Positions 47,945 to 56,039 of a stretch of DNA of 64,000 nucleotides are shown here, piece after piece. The stretch spans positions 87,860 to 151,859 of the forward strand of contig JAKITK010000001.1 in NCBI GenBank assembly GCA_021648125.1, read 5' to 3'. The translations under genes were made by a program, and so were the position numbers. The notes beneath the pieces were generated by a model that saw only the letters and a list, made by a program, of their open reading frames with translations, made no database searches and was not told the origin of the DNA. Source of the DNA: Lysobacterales bacterium (GTDB lineage: Bacteria > Pseudomonadota > Gammaproteobacteria > Xanthomonadales > SZUA-36). Numbering within the stretch: position 1 is the stretch's first letter; the number at the start of each line of letters is the position of its first letter.

Positions 47945-48994
47945 ATGAACACAGCATCTGAAAATTACAATCCGTTGGGTCTGCGCGGAATTGAATTCAC
48001 CGAATTTGCCACCCCTGATTCTGATTTCATGGAACAGGTATTCCATGCCTTTGGTTTTTCTAAATTGAAAAAATTCAAAGGGAAGGAAATCATCTATTTC
48101 AACCAGAACGACATTCATTTCCTAATGAACCATGAAAAAGAAGGTTTTTCAGGTGATTTCGCCCGTCGTCACGGCCCTGCCATCTGTTCAATGGGGTGGC
48201 GTGTGGATGATGCCAAAAATGCGCGCACAATAGCGGTAGAAAATGGCGCTCGCGGAGCCGATCCGACAACAACCGACCTGCCCTATCCCGCCATTTATGG
48301 CATTGGCGACAGCCTGATTTACTTTATCGATATTTTTGCGGATAAAGGTTCAATTTATACCAATGATTTCACCGATTTGGATCAGCCGGTGATTGCAGCC
48401 GATAAAGGCTTTCTGGCCATCGACCATCTGACTAATAATGTACGCAAAGGCACGATGCATGAATGGGCCGATTTTTATAAAAAAGTCTTCGGCTTCACTG
48501 AAGTTCGGTATTTTGATATTCGTGGTCAGGAAACTGCGTTAATTTCATATGCTCTGCGATCTCCAGATGGCAGTTTCTGCATTCCTATCAACGAAGGCAA
48601 AGGTGACGACCGCAATCAAATTGATGAATACCTGCGTGAATATGACGGCCCGGGTGTACAACACCTGGCTTTCCTGACCAATGATATCTTGGCATCACTT
48701 GATGAACTGGACCGCAATGTTATAGACACGCTCGATATCAGTGATGACTACTACGAAAAAGTCTTCGACCGGGTTCCACATGTAAAAGAAGATCATCAAA
48801 AAATTAAAGATCATCAAGTTTTAGTTGATGGTGATGAAAGCTCCTATTTACTGCAAATTTTCACCCGTAACCTGTTCGGGCCTATTTTTATCGAGATCAT
48901 CCAACGAGAAAACAACCTGGGCTTCGGTGAAGGCAATTTTCAGGCCTTATTCGAATCTATAGAGAGAGACCAGCAAAAACGCGGCGTACTTTAA
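47945..48994 (+). CDS. hpd: 4-hydroxyphenylpyruvate dioxygenase
   Basis: Converts 4-hydroxyphenylpyruvate to homogentisate in tyrosine breakdown. The 349-residue protein has two VOC-type domains. Iron ligands are His161 (FLAIDHLTNNV), His240 (GVQHLAF) and Glu317 (FIEIIQR). The ATG at 47945 has GAGAG just upstream; the open frame from 47924 has no support. It is the first gene of hpd-phhA-VOC. Homogentisate dioxygenase is not in the window. Confidence 0.95.
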   Translation: MNTASENYNPLGLRGIEFTEFATPDSDFMEQVFHAFGFSKLKKFKGKEIIYFNQNDIHFLMNHEKEGFSGDFARRHGPAICSMGWRVDDAKNARTIAVENGARGADPTTTDLPYPAIYGIGDSLIYFIDIFADKGSIYTNDFTDLDQPVIAADKGFLAIDHLTNNVRKGTMHEWADFYKKVFGFTEVRYFDIRGQETALISYALRSPDGSFCIPINEGKGDDRNQIDEYLREYDGPGVQHLAFLTNDILASLDELDRNVIDTLDISDDYYEKVFDRVPHVKEDHQKIKDHQVLVDGDESSYLLQIFTRNLFGPIFIEIIQRENNLGFGEGNFQALFESIERDQQKRGVL

Positions 48995-49005
48995 GGGACC
49001 CGGCT

Positions 49006-49839
49006 ATGGCAGCTTTAAGTAAATCATCAGCGTATTCGGCCAGAGTGGCCGATAGCGATGGCTGGGTTGAGTACTCCCAAACTGAAGACCAAACCTGGGC
49101 ACATTTGTTTTCCCGCCAAAAAAAACTGATTAACAAACGGGCCTGCAAAGAATTCCTACGAGGCCTGGAGATTTTGAACTTACCAGCTGACCGGGTTGCC
49201 CAGGTGCCGGAAGTCAACCGCACCCTGTTTGCCGCAACCCAGTGGCAGTTACAGCCGGTAGCTGCTGTGATTCCCTTTGCTGAGTTTTTTGAACTACTGT
49301 CTCAAAGAAAATTTCCGGCAGCTACATTTATCCGTCGACCCGAAGACATTGAATACCTGCAAGAGCCTGATATTTTTCATGAAATATACGGCCACTGCCC
49401 CATGCTCACCAACCCGGTGTTCGCTGATTTTGTTCAGGCCTACGGTAAACTGGGTCTGGCGGCTACTCCTAAAGAGCGGGTTTATTTAGCCCGACTATTC
49501 TGGTTTAGTGTCGAATTCGGTTTAATCAACACCCCTCAAGGCCTGCGAACTTACGGCGCCGGTATCCTTTCCTCCACCTCCGAATGCAGTTATGCTTTAG
49601 AAGACGCAGCGGTAGAAAGGCGCCCATGGGATGTAATGAATATCTTGAGAACGCCCTATCGAATTGATATCATGCAACCGATTTATTATGTGATCGATAG
49701 TTATGAGCAACTCTATGCTGCCATGGATTCAGCTGTGATACGCCAGGTTCACGCAGCAATGGAGGTCGGGTTATTTCAACCCACTTATACACCACCGAAT
49801 AATTCAACCGCCATAAAACCGCTAAAACACGACTGTTAA
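49006..49839 (+). CDS. phhA: Phenylalanine 4-monooxygenase
   Basis: Pterin-dependent hydroxylase turning phenylalanine into tyrosine. The 277-residue single-domain bacterial form lacks the ACT regulatory domain. Iron ligands are His125, His130 (FHEIYGHCPML) and Glu170 (FWFSVEFGL). It follows hpd after 11 bases. A pterin-4a-carbinolamine dehydratase (phhB) is not adjacent here. Confidence 0.95.
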   Translation: MAALSKSSAYSARVADSDGWVEYSQTEDQTWAHLFSRQKKLINKRACKEFLRGLEILNLPADRVAQVPEVNRTLFAATQWQLQPVAAVIPFAEFFELLSQRKFPAATFIRRPEDIEYLQEPDIFHEIYGHCPMLTNPVFADFVQAYGKLGLAATPKERVYLARLFWFSVEFGLINTPQGLRTYGAGILSSTSECSYALEDAAVERRPWDVMNILRTPYRIDIMQPIYYVIDSYEQLYAAMDSAVIRQVHAAMEVGLFQPTYTPPNNSTAIKPLKHDC

Positions 49840-49861
49840 TTAATTTATAAGGAACCAGCAG

Positions 49862-50398
49862 ATGAAAATCCAGCAAATGCACCATGTTGCCTATCGCTGC
49901 AATGACGCTAAACAAACCGTTGAGTTTTATAACAAATACCTGAACATGGATTTTATTCTGGCAATTGCCGAAGATCAGGTGCCCTCAACTAAAGAACCTG
50001 ATCCCTATATGCATGTTTTTCTGGATGCAGGTAACGGTAATATTCTGGCTTTTTTTGAGATCCCCAATTCACCACCCATGGGTTTTGATCCGAACACCCC
50101 ACGCTGGGTACAGCATATCGCTTTTCAGGTTGAAGATGAGAAAACCCTGTTGACTTCCAAGGCTGAGCTGGAAGCTTATGGCATTGATGTCATCGGGCCG
50201 ACAGACCATGGGATTATTAAATCCATCTACTTTTTTGACCCCAATGGCCACCGCCTGGAGCTCACCACCATTACCGGCACACCGAAAGAAATGAAACAGT
50301 TGGATCAGGTCAAATGGGATATGCTCGAAGAGTGGTCAATCACCAAAAAGGCGCCTAAACATGCCGCTTGGATGCACGAAAAAGAATTCTCTGATTAG
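49862..50398 (+). CDS. VOC-family (glyoxalase-like) metalloenzyme
   Basis: A 178-residue protein with two beta-alpha-beta-beta-beta units. The first-strand His (MHHVAYRCND) and the glutamate near the end (HRLELTT) are candidate metal ligands, with VQHIAFQVED between them. It is 22 bases downstream of phhA, so it is probably part of aromatic amino acid catabolism. The family also covers glyoxalases, extradiol dioxygenases and isomerases; the exact reaction is unknown. Confidence 0.82.
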   Translation: MKIQQMHHVAYRCNDAKQTVEFYNKYLNMDFILAIAEDQVPSTKEPDPYMHVFLDAGNGNILAFFEIPNSPPMGFDPNTPRWVQHIAFQVEDEKTLLTSKAELEAYGIDVIGPTDHGIIKSIYFFDPNGHRLELTTITGTPKEMKQLDQVKWDMLEEWSITKKAPKHAAWMHEKEFSD

Positions 50399-50407
50399 CG
50401 ATGCACC

Positions 50408-50435
50408 GGGGGCGGTACCTTAAGGCAGCGCCTCC
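50408..50435. terminator. Hairpin between convergent operons
   Basis: GGGGGCGGTACC-TTAA-GGCAGCGCCTCC folds into an imperfect 12-position stem (10 pairs, including one G-T). It spans the stop codon of the convergent nuclease gene. No T run follows. Confidence 0.45.
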
Positions 50436-50701
50436 TTGTCCGTTCCATTGTCTATTAACTGCAATTTTTGTTTACGGTTGAGTTGTTTGATTTCATATTC
50501 GCGTTGGGATGCGGCTGAACGGTCTGATAATTGCTGACGATACACAACTTTCAGTGGTTTGCGTCCATAAAAAAACTTGGCACCTTTATACTTGCCGTTA
50601 CCCAGACCGGCGTGTTCGCTAAAGCGCCGATCCACATCGGTGCTGATGCCGGTATACAGGCTGTCATCCTCACAGCGGATGATATATACCCACCAACTCA
50701 T
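50420..50701 (-). CDS. GIY-YIG nuclease-fold protein (YhbQ-like)
   Basis: A 93-residue single-domain GIY-YIG protein (UPF0213/YhbQ type). The signature is WVYIIRCEDDSLYTGIS at about residues 3-19, with a conserved Arg-Arg after it and a Glu in YEIKQL. Small solitary members may act on DNA; function in this group is little defined. Overlaps the upstream SprT-like gene by 4 bases. Confidence 0.88.
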   Translation of the reverse strand: MSWWVYIIRCEDDSLYTGISTDVDRRFSEHAGLGNGKYKGAKFFYGRKPLKVVYRQQLSDRSAASQREYEIKQLNRKQKLQLIDNGTDKEALP

Positions 50702-51222
50702 GCCGACATCTTCAGTACCGCCTTGCAGTAGCGACAGTAGTAACGCCCTCGTCCGGCTTGAATTTTATTGTGGCGGCGGCAGGAAACTTGATGTTCTCTA
50801 CAGTTACAGCTGTAACTGAAGTGTTGCTCGCGCCGTTGCGGGATATTGGTTAGATCATAATTATGACAAACGCTGGCATCTGCGCCTAGCTTTGCCATTA
50901 GCTCACGCCATTCGACACCATGCGGTTTTACTTTTCTCAAACCCTGTCTTCTGCGGGGATACATCAGGTAAATTAAGTAATGCGCAACTTCATGAGGCAC
51001 TGTGTTGATTAGATTATCAGTAAAATACAAAGCAAATACTTGCGGGTTAAATCGAATCTCACAAACCTGCCGACGCACTCTGAACTGACCTGCCGAACGA
51101 CCTCTAAGATCAAACAACACTTCCACTTGCGGGAAGTTTTTTGTCAGCAGGTGGTTCGCTTGTAATATTACAGCCCGAGTTTTATTAGTAACCTGTTGCT
51201 GCTGTGCCGTAGAAATTAGCAT
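50698..51222 (-). CDS. SprT-family zinc metalloprotease-like protein
   Basis: A 174-residue protein with the SprT/Spartan-like domain. The zinc-protease motif HEVAH is at residues 77-81 (VPHEVAHYLIY). A C-terminal zinc-ribbon with SCNC...SCRRHNK...YYCRYCKAVL follows. Related eukaryotic Spartan cleaves DNA-protein cross-links; bacterial function is unproven. Overlaps the GIY-YIG gene by 4 bases and the EamA gene region by 1 base, so it is part of a short minus-strand operon. Confidence 0.88.
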   Translation of the reverse strand: MLISTAQQQQVTNKTRAVILQANHLLTKNFPQVEVLFDLRGRSAGQFRVRRQVCEIRFNPQVFALYFTDNLINTVPHEVAHYLIYLMYPRRRQGLRKVKPHGVEWRELMAKLGADASVCHNYDLTNIPQRREQHFSYSCNCREHQVSCRRHNKIQAGRGRYYCRYCKAVLKMSA

Positions 51223-52112
51223 TAGCCGTTAAGCACAAACAATACACCGATGGCTGTAAAACAAAGCCCCATCAATTTCTGTTTACTTAAGGGTTCTTTG
51301 AGGAACCACCATGCCAACACCACAATAAAAGCACCGGCTGTTTCATTTAACATGGCGGCCGTAGTGGCATCGGTCAATTTGTAGCCGGCTAGCCACAGCA
51401 TCATGGATAAGTAACTGCCGAGAAAACTACCACCGGCTATCAGTAGCCATGGCTGGGGTTTGCGGATGTTTTTAAGGACTTTAGGCCAGCCACGGCGCAG
51501 ACTGGTAAATATCAGCAAACCGCCTAAACCGGCAGCAAGTCGCCAGTACACCGTCCAGTAAAAATCCTCAGTTTCCAATATCTCTTTAACCATAATGACC
51601 CCGAGCGCCATCATGAATACTGCGCCAACGGCAAAAGCAACACCTTTCTTCAAGTCCTGTGCTGTCACTTCAGTTTGGTGTTTATGCCATGAAACCAGCA
51701 AAATACCACCGAGAACAAAAACAAAGCCCAGCCATTGATAAGCGCCAAGGCTTTCACCAAGAAACACCATCGACAGCAAAATAACAAAGGGTGCGTACAA
51801 ACTAGCGCTAATACCGGTACGCCCTGCCCCGAGTAAATTCAGTGCACGCAAATACCAGTAATCGGCGACAGCAATCCCCAACACCCCGCTACCGACCACC
51901 AAAAACCAACCATTGAGCCCATAATCAGGTAGTGCTCCCCCTAACAAAATGGCGGTAGGCAGCATAAGTGCTACACCAATTGTGTTTTTTATTAAATTTA
52001 GTTCGAATGCTGGCAGGGTTTCACCGGATTTACGGAACAAAATCACGGCAAAAGCCCAGCCCAAGGCACAACTGATAGAGAAAAACTCTCCCCAGCCAAA
52101 AACCAAATTCAT
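51222..52112 (-). CDS. EamA-family (DMT superfamily) transporter
   Basis: A 296-residue integral membrane protein with ten hydrophobic helices arranged as two EamA repeats (about 5-135 and 150-290). The second repeat contains the LNETAGAFIVVLAWWFLKEPLSKQKLMG signature. Likely exports or imports small metabolites; the substrate cannot be told. The ATG at 52112 is chosen; an in-frame GTG at 52124 is possible. Confidence 0.85.
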   Translation of the reverse strand: MNLVFGWGEFFSISCALGWAFAVILFRKSGETLPAFELNLIKNTIGVALMLPTAILLGGALPDYGLNGWFLVVGSGVLGIAVADYWYLRALNLLGAGRTGISASLYAPFVILLSMVFLGESLGAYQWLGFVFVLGGILLVSWHKHQTEVTAQDLKKGVAFAVGAVFMMALGVIMVKEILETEDFYWTVYWRLAAGLGGLLIFTSLRRGWPKVLKNIRKPQPWLLIAGGSFLGSYLSMMLWLAGYKLTDATTAAMLNETAGAFIVVLAWWFLKEPLSKQKLMGLCFTAIGVLFVLNG

Positions 52113-52128
52113 AGAATTGACCACATAG

Positions 52129-52893
52129 TTAAAGCTTAATGTCTTCCAACACTGATGAACTAGTACCGGGAATAGCTAAATTATCAGCATCACGAAAGGA
52201 AAAAACCAGAGCAAACTTTGCCTTCAAAGTCTGATTCCTACCAGCCATATGAAACAAATTTGCATGGAAAAACAACACATCACCAGCTTCCAGTTCTGCC
52301 AGTACCGCCTGATCGATCAAGGCTCTATTTTCGGCCAAATCTTCGCGTAAAAATTTGTCTTCATCGTAACGAGAGGAACTTAAATTCTGACGGTGGGTGC
52401 CCGGTATCAATTGCATTCCGCCATTCATAGCTTCTTCATGGCCTAATGCCAGCCAGGCATTGACAAACTCCGGTATATCATAATTCCAGTAGCGAACATC
52501 CTGATGCCAGCCGGTATGGCTACTGAATTCAGGCTGTTTTGTCATAATCGAATTGTGATGATTGCGCAATAATACCGGTTGCTCGGTATTGAGCAATTGA
52601 GGAATACGCACGCCAAGTTCGGGGCCTTTTGCCCAAGCATCAATCGCCGGGTCACGACCATATACTGACTTAAGCCGCCGCACAGTGTGACCACCTGGTG
52701 CATCGAGAGATTTTGGAGAACCTGGGTATTGAACATCCGCCTCATATTCCAATGGCTGTACCTCAGCCTTCAGGTCACGCTCAGTGGCGTTATAAATTTT
52801 AGATACAAGCGCTTTGTTGGCCAACCCTCGGGCAATAAGGTAGCCATTGCGCTGATAAAATGCGATTTGTTCATCAGTGAAGCCCAGAATCAT
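52129..52893 (-). CDS. Phytanoyl-CoA dioxygenase (PhyH) family protein
   Basis: A 254-residue Fe(II)/2-oxoglutarate oxygenase of the PhyH family. The metal triad is visible as HQDVRYW (HxD, about residues 129-131) and the distal His in FHANLFHMAGRN (about 215-221), followed by the Arg-containing 2-oxoglutarate region AKFALVFSFRD. Substrate unknown; relatives act on small molecules or acyl-CoAs. It is flanked by a transporter and a cyclophilin gene on the same strand. Confidence 0.86.
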   Translation of the reverse strand: MILGFTDEQIAFYQRNGYLIARGLANKALVSKIYNATERDLKAEVQPLEYEADVQYPGSPKSLDAPGGHTVRRLKSVYGRDPAIDAWAKGPELGVRIPQLLNTEQPVLLRNHHNSIMTKQPEFSSHTGWHQDVRYWNYDIPEFVNAWLALGHEEAMNGGMQLIPGTHRQNLSSSRYDEDKFLREDLAENRALIDQAVLAELEAGDVLFFHANLFHMAGRNQTLKAKFALVFSFRDADNLAIPGTSSSVLEDIKL

Positions 52894-52898
52894 TCGAA

Positions 52899-53519
52899 CT
52901 ACTCTTCCGCAGGAACCAGGAATGCTTTATATAAATAAACGGGCTTAACTGGAACATTCTCAAAGCCAGTGTCTTCATCGGTGTGGGTTTTGACCATGGC
53001 TATTTTATCGATGATTTCCTCACCCTCAATCACCAAGCCGAAAACAGCATAACCCCAGCGTTTTGGTGATGGATTTAATTTATCATTATCTACAAGGTTA
53101 AAATAAAACTGAGAATTAGCAGTATGCGGCGGGTTTTCACGCGCCATCGCAATGGTATAGCTGTCGTTACCGAGGCCATTTCCCGACTCATTGATAATTA
53201 CGGCATGCAAGGGGCCGCGTTCTTCTAGCTTTTCATTATAGCCGCCGCCCTGAACCACGAATTCTGGCATTACCCGATGAAAAACAGTGCCGTTATAAAA
53301 GCCTTCGGTGACATAACGCAGGAAATTATTCGCGGTTTCCGGAGCACGCCCCCGGTTTAACTCTACTTTTATGGTTCCAGCGCTGGTTTCCAACACCACC
53401 ACAGGAAAAAGATTTTCCGCTGCGATCTCAGGAACTTCATATTTTGCCGCATTCGCCGGCAGAGCCACTATCATCAATAATACCAACAGCAGTAAAAACC
53501 AAGGTGATTTGTTATTCAT
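52899..53519 (-). CDS. Periplasmic/secreted cyclophilin peptidylprolyl isomerase
   Basis: A 206-residue protein: signal peptide (about 1-24, ending ANA), then a cyclophilin domain with VFHRVMPEFVVQGGGY (active-site Arg-Phe region, about residues 80-95) and NSQFYFNLVDN. Expected to catalyse proline isomerisation of exported proteins. Divergent from the alpha/beta hydrolase gene with 72 bases between the starts. Confidence 0.92.
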   Translation of the reverse strand: MNNKSPWFLLLLVLLMIVALPANAAKYEVPEIAAENLFPVVVLETSAGTIKVELNRGRAPETANNFLRYVTEGFYNGTVFHRVMPEFVVQGGGYNEKLEERGPLHAVIINESGNGLGNDSYTIAMARENPPHTANSQFYFNLVDNDKLNPSPKRWGYAVFGLVIEGEEIIDKIAMVKTHTDEDTGFENVPVKPVYLYKAFLVPAEE

Positions 53520-53591
53520 AGCGATTCCTTTTAACTATCAAGATTCTAATTACGCTATGATAAACCTCATCGACAAACATAAGAACCCCCA

Positions 53592-54554
53592 ATGCAAACA
53601 CTCTTTATCGTTATAGCCGTTATTTTGCTCGCAGCGCTGCTGTTATGGTTCGTATTTCCTGGCACAACAACTAGCTTAATTATCAATTCCGGTATACGCG
53701 TGCTGGGATTCAGCCAACACCGGGCACAGATTGGTGATACGAAATTCCGCTGGTTAGAGACATCGACTAAGGGGCCACCTCTGGTTATGGTGCACGGCCT
53801 CACCGGTGATGCCACCAACTGGATTATGATGGCTCCACAGCTTCGGGCTTACCGCCTTATCATTCCCGATATACCACCGTTTGGTGAAAGCCGCTATAAC
53901 GCTGATGGTGAAGCAGATTTCTCCCTTCATACCCAGGCAGAAAGACTGGATGCCTTACTGGTGCATCTGGGTGTTGATAAGTTCTATCTGGCCGGGAATT
54001 CCATGGGAGGCTATATTTCAGGCGACTATGCCAGCAATCACCCGGATAAAATCCTAGGCTTATTACTACTCTCCCCTGGTGCTGTGAAATCTGTGTCTTT
54101 TGCAAGCCACTTCGATGCTGACCTTAAAGCCGGGCGCAACCCGTTGAGAGTTGAAAATACGCAGGAATTGCAACGGCTGATGGAACTGTGCTTCACCAAG
54201 CAACCTTTTGTTCCGGAACCGATTAAACGCACTATTTTAAAGCGATTGCTGAGGATTAGTAATCAGTGCAACATAATCTTTGATGATATGCTGAATAAGA
54301 ACCCGGGAATTGAAGTCCTGCTGGCAGACAGCCCGATACCAACTCTGATTTATTGGGGCAAAGAAGACAAAATTCTTAACCCTAAGGGTGGTCCTGCCCT
54401 GCAAAAAGTCATGCAAAATGCTGAATTAATTATGCCCGAGAAAACCGGACATGTACCCATGCTGGAATATCCAAAAGTTACCGGTGAGGCAATGGCAGCG
54501 TTCATTAATGCACAGGAAGTAAAGATACATTCAGAACCGAGTAAGTGTAGCTAA
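53592..54554 (+). CDS. Membrane-anchored alpha/beta hydrolase
   Basis: A 320-residue protein with an N-terminal hydrophobic anchor (about 4-27), the oxyanion motif VMVHGLTGD, the nucleophile elbow AGNSMGGYISG with the catalytic serine near residue 139, the acid region around WGKEDKILNP, and the His in KTGHVPMLEYP. Similar to lipases/esterases of the MhpC/acyl-hydrolase type; substrate unknown. Its end overlaps the ribbon-helix-helix gene on the other strand by 4 bases. Confidence 0.86.
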   Translation: MQTLFIVIAVILLAALLLWFVFPGTTTSLIINSGIRVLGFSQHRAQIGDTKFRWLETSTKGPPLVMVHGLTGDATNWIMMAPQLRAYRLIIPDIPPFGESRYNADGEADFSLHTQAERLDALLVHLGVDKFYLAGNSMGGYISGDYASNHPDKILGLLLLSPGAVKSVSFASHFDADLKAGRNPLRVENTQELQRLMELCFTKQPFVPEPIKRTILKRLLRISNQCNIIFDDMLNKNPGIEVLLADSPIPTLIYWGKEDKILNPKGGPALQKVMQNAELIMPEKTGHVPMLEYPKVTGEAMAAFINAQEVKIHSEPSKCS

Positions 54555-54721
54555 GATTTCGAATCGCCTTTTTTAGGTAATCGACCGGATTTCCGCAGGG
54601 CTTCACGCAAGTGGAATTCGATCTGAGCATTAATTGAGCGGAGGTCATCCTCCGCCCAATGTTTCATTGCCAGCCAGATATCTTCATTTAAACGCAGTGG
54701 AATGGCCTTGCGTTTGGACAT
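54551..54721 (-). CDS. Ribbon-helix-helix (Arc/CopG-like) small DNA-binding protein
   Basis: A 56-residue protein: KAIPLRLNEDIWLAMKHWAEDDLRSINAQIEFHLREAL matches the Arc/MetJ fold, with a beta strand (KAIPLRL) followed by two helices and the INAQIEFHLREAL second helix. The ATG at 54721 overlaps the stop of the SPFH gene as TAATG, so translation is coupled. It could autoregulate the SPFH operon or act as an antitoxin; no toxin is visible next to it. The upstream in-frame extension to 54775 lies inside the SPFH gene. Confidence 0.8.
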   Translation of the reverse strand: MSKRKAIPLRLNEDIWLAMKHWAEDDLRSINAQIEFHLREALRKSGRLPKKGDSKS

Positions 54722-55590
54722 TAGCTGTAAAGCGAGCCCGAATTGATTATGGGTTGGGCGTTTTCTTCGCCACAAAGAACAACCAGCAAATTACTCACCA
54801 TGGCGGCTTTTCTTTCTTCGTCAAGATCAACCACATCCAGAGATTTCAATTCATCCAGTGCCATCTTCACCATACCCACTGCACCTTCAACAATGGTACT
54901 GCGGGCGGCAACAATCGCTTGTGCCTGTTGGCGCTTAAGCATGGCTGATGCAATTTCCTGAGCATAGGCCAAGTGCGAAATTCTCGATTCTATGACCTCT
55001 ACTCCAGCTTTTTGCAGACGGTCCTGAACTTCAATCTTTAAGAACTCTGCAATTTCAGCAGGACTGGACCGTAACGCAATTTCTTCTCCCTGGTGTGCTT
55101 CATATGGGTGAGCTGAAGCCATATTACGCAATGCAGCTTCAGTTTGAATGCGCACAAAGGACTCATAATCATCGACTTCAAATATAGCTTCCGCGGAATC
55201 AATCACCCGCCAAACAACAACCGAGGCGATTTCAATGGGATTACCCACACTGTCATTCACTTTTAAAGCACTGGATTCAAAATTTCGCACCCGAGTACTA
55301 ACTGCAGTTTTCGACAAGAACGGGTTAGCCCAGCGCAAACCGGCATCCTTTGCAGTACCCGCGTATTGCCCAAACAACTGTAATACTTTGGATTCATTCG
55401 GATGCACCATAAAGAAGCCCCCCCAACAAACCAATACCACCAGTAACACCACCATGGAAGCTACCATCAGCAGCATACTATCGGCTTTACCAAATGTAAT
55501 TATCGCTGCAATCGAGCCAATGCTCAGCACAAATAGCACCAGTAACATGGGGTAGCCCGACATCGCTTTTCTATCAATTTCAGTAATCAT
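54721..55590 (-). CDS. SPFH/Band 7 (stomatin-like) membrane protein
   Basis: A 289-residue protein with two N-terminal membrane segments (about 10-57), then an SPFH domain with VHPNESKVLQLFGQYAGT, DVVWRVIDSAEA-type strand pairs and RNMASAHPYE...EIALRSSP. A helical region with ISHLAYAQEIASAMLKRQQAQAIVAAR (about 205-240) follows. An AAGGAGAG Shine-Dalgarno precedes the ATG at 55590. Such proteins form membrane microdomain scaffolds. Its start is far from the open-frame limit at 55668. Coupled to a ribbon-helix-helix gene. Confidence 0.9.
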   Translation of the reverse strand: MITEIDRKAMSGYPMLLVLFVLSIGSIAAIITFGKADSMLLMVASMVVLLVVLVCWGGFFMVHPNESKVLQLFGQYAGTAKDAGLRWANPFLSKTAVSTRVRNFESSALKVNDSVGNPIEIASVVVWRVIDSAEAIFEVDDYESFVRIQTEAALRNMASAHPYEAHQGEEIALRSSPAEIAEFLKIEVQDRLQKAGVEVIESRISHLAYAQEIASAMLKRQQAQAIVAARSTIVEGAVGMVKMALDELKSLDVVDLDEERKAAMVSNLLVVLCGEENAQPIINSGSLYS

Positions 55591-55847
55591 TTTTCTCTCC
55601 TTATTATGTGGTTTTCGGTTTCGCCATAGCGGTAACCGCGCGGAATAAATAGCATTTTCTATAATCATTGTGATATCTATTTGATATCATAATATAAGAT
55701 TGCATGAACTGCAAACAGTGCCATAGGTCATATTGATATCAGTGCTGGCGTACACTACACTTATTAATCTACCGATAAGCTTCAAATACATACCCTACTC
55801 ATTGCCCATGCTACACTCGGCTTGTAAAAATCAGGAATGAAATCAAT

Positions 55848-56039
55848 ATGAAACCATCAAAAACCCTTTATCAATTACTGACCTTGTTTGCAATTACCCT
55901 TGCTTTAGGTGCTTGTGCAACAACAAGCCAAGATGAACTTCTCATCGTCCCCACAAGTTCGACAGAAAATGTCCCGACACTTGCAGAGGCCTTAAAACTT
56001 GAAGATAGTTCTAGCGAGAAAGTTAACGATGAAAGCTAA
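55848..56039 (+). CDS. Small lipoprotein homologous to the next gene's N-terminus
   Basis: A 63-residue protein with a lipoprotein signal (lipobox LGAC, Cys at about 23). The mature part ACATTSQDELLIVP...VPTLAEALKLEDSSSE parallels the start of the following DUF885 lipoprotein (ACATTSSNEALVVVP...IPTLEQALGLSES). It overlaps the next gene by 11 bases. Its function is unknown. It looks like a free-standing copy of the N-terminal linker, possibly left by a local duplication. Confidence 0.75.
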   Translation: MKPSKTLYQLLTLFAITLALGACATTSQDELLIVPTSSTENVPTLAEALKLEDSSSEKVNDES

